Below, one piece after another: positions 62,166 to 64,000 of a DNA stretch of 64,000 bases. A program made the position numbers and the translations under genes. The notes under the pieces are model-generated. The model ran no database searches, was not told the DNA's origin, and was given only the letters and a program-made list of their open reading frames with translations. Within the stretch, counting starts at the first letter, position 1. Each line of letters begins with the position of its first letter. Source of the DNA: Macrostomum hystrix (taxonomy: Eukaryota; Platyhelminthes; Macrostomidae); NCBI GenBank assembly GCA_950097015.1, contig CATNEN010000005.1, forward strand, positions 1,364,001 to 1,428,000. The letters are read 5' to 3'.

Positions 62166-63429
62166 GGGGTTGTCTGCACTATTACACTATTGAAACAGTG
62201 AAAAAGTCAGCTATATTTTTCGCTGTCGGTAGCGCATTAAAGACACGGGGAAAAGTTGTCATATTGACGCTAACATGCACCTGCTGCCTCTCACAATTCA
62301 ATCGATAAAATGGGGGAATACTTTTTCAGGGTACGGAATTTCTTTTCCATCTATGAGCTATCACTACTCAAGGAATTATCATTTATCCTATCACTTAAGC
62401 AAGAAAATGATAGATACCTTATACAAACTATAAACCTTCTATAATAGCAATAATTACAGTAAGTAATAACTAAACGAGTATAAATAATATAATGGGTTGC
62501 AGCCTAGTGGTTAGAGCGTCTTTAAGGTCGGAGGTTCGATTCCCGAATCCACTGGTTACAATTTGTTTCCCTTATCAAGACTAATTAATCTGTATTGATT
62601 CAGTTCACGCAGCTGTTAAATGAGGGTGGGTGTGGCGTGCCCCCAGTCCATGGACTGACAGCCGTACGCAGACATTGCATGTGTCACTTAGTAATTTAAT
62701 AGAGATAATAAAAAAAGTAAACTTTGAAACTTCTAGCTCGTAAACTAGAAAAGATAATTAATCTATGAGTGGTTGCTTTGACAACATATAATTGTGCAGA
62801 ATACGTTCTAAATCTCCTCCTGTAGCAGTTGATTGAACACATATATGGCTAGTTGCTGAGGTCATATCATGCTTTATTAGAACACGCACATCGTGTGTGC
62901 TTAGTAGTTATAAAGTTTGGATAAATCTCTAATTAACTATCTATAGTATATTCGGCTGCTACCTGGTTAATGTTATACATTATGTGTTCATTTTTTCTGA
63001 CGTATTGGTGATCCTGTGTGTACTACAAGTGTGGTCAAGTGTCCATATGCACACAGATAGACACACACACACGCACACACACACACTTAGCAGGACTAAA
63101 TACGAGTACTAACACTGAGTTAGCTCATCGGGACCAAAGTTCTTATTGGGTGCAACACTGCTTTGCTAAATGCTCATTATCACTCATGCATGCTTCATTA
63201 ATGATAGAGAACTTCTATAATAATACAGCTCCTGATGAGAAACATTATTAGATTTGATCGGCCAATTCACTTACAAAGACAAAGTTGAAAGTGAATTTTA
63301 ACACGAATTTCGTTTGATGCAGGGGTCTAAAACTATCATGAAAGATTTTCGGGTTAAAATTTGGATTTTTATGCAAAATTTGGCAAATCAAGAGACTAAT
63401 GAATTGCAATGTGCGGACAACTGAAATAA
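62166..63429. other. Mostly unique sequence with SINE and (CA)n
   Basis: Contains the SINE at 62490-62712 and a CA-rich tract at 63060-63087. A 77-codon plus frame (63018-63251) runs through the CA tract and has no recognisable domain. No gene is supported. Confidence 0.5.
62490..62712 (+). mobile_element. tRNA-derived SINE, copy 4
   Basis: Head GGGTTGCAGCCTAGTGGTTA followed by GAGCG (box A) and GGTTCGATTCCCGAATCCAC (box B), then CAGTTCACGCAGCTG and CAGTCCATGGACTGACAGCC, ending in an A-rich tail (GATAATAAAAAAAG). Same order as copy 3 but lacking the GGCCCAATTGGGCC-like tail. Confidence 0.82.
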
Positions 63430-64000
63430 GCGATGGGATAGGGATGATGGGATGGGATAGGGTAATAGGACGGGATAGGGGTGATGGGATGGAATAGGGG
63501 TGATGGGATGGGATAGGGGTGATGGGATGGGATAGGGTAATAGGACGGGATAGGGGTGATGGGATGGAATAGGGGTGATGGGATGGGATAGGGGTGATGG
63601 GATTGGATAGGGGTGATGGGATGGGATAGGGGTGATGGGATGGAATAGGGGTGATGGTATGGGATAGGGGTGATGGGATGGGATAGGGGTGATGGGATGG
63701 GGTAGGAATGATGGGATGGGTAGGGGTGATGGGATGGGATAGGGGTGATGGGATGGGGTAGGGGTGATGGTATGGGATAGGGGTGATGGGATGGAATAGG
63801 GGTGATGGGATGGGATAGGGGTGATGGGATGGGATAGAAGTGATGGGATGGGATTGAGGTGATGGGATGGGATAGGGGTGATGGGTTGGGATAGGGGTGA
63901 TGGGATGGGATTGAGGTAATGGGATGGGATAGGTGTGATGGGTTGGGATAGGGGTGATGGGATGGGATTGAGGTAATGGGATGTGATAGGGGTGATGGGT
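63430..64000. repeat. 19-20 bp G-rich minisatellite, continues past window end
   Basis: Units GGGATGGGATAGGGGTGAT, with ATAGGACGGGATAGGGG and GATTGAGG variants. The plus strand has regular runs of three or four G. Confidence 0.93.

Overview
The window is eukaryotic, from a small invertebrate and most probably a free-living flatworm (Rhabditophora). Introns follow GT-AG, exons are short, and all recognisable proteins are metazoan: ASCC3, an Lhx1/5 LIM-homeobox factor, rabphilin and an RFamide neuropeptide precursor. The flatworm assignment rests mainly on the neuropeptide GYARF-amide, which resembles the GYIRF-amide/YIRF-amide peptides known from flatworms. The species is not determined.

Layout. 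1-9429 (+): 3' half of ASCC3 (five exons), with a 4.5 kb Ty3/gypsy element on the minus strand in its second intron. 12087-21167 (+): a complete six-exon Lhx1/5 (Lim1-type) gene, 475 aa. 21798-23173: an internally deleted mariner-like element with perfect 113 bp inverted repeats. 28840-35984 (+): an eight-exon gene for an unrecognised 853 aa glutamine-rich protein with an Arg/Ser-rich region. 57109-39323 (-): a complete thirteen-exon rabphilin gene, 624 aa. 59098-59724 (+): a two-exon neuropeptide precursor with twelve GYARFGKR units. I built the gene models by matching exons to known families and requiring splice phases to agree; every complete model sums to a multiple of three.

The other dominant component is tandem repeat DNA. 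By hand tally about 45% of the window is minisatellite, in some forty arrays of mostly 11-36 bp units. Nearly every large intron and intergenic gap has its own array of unrelated sequence, often beginning within tens of bases of a splice site. Two arrays carry higher-order duplications (968 bp and 700 bp). Both complete transposons lie inside such arrays. Most long uninterrupted reading frames in the window are translations of these arrays and are not genes.

The genes do not form a pathway. ASCC3 is a nuclear/ribosome-rescue helicase and Lhx1/5 a developmental transcription factor. Rabphilin (dense-core vesicle exocytosis) and the neuropeptide precursor (dense-core vesicle cargo) are neighbours on opposite strands with divergent 5' ends, about 2 kb apart. 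Four copies of one tRNA-derived SINE family are also present.
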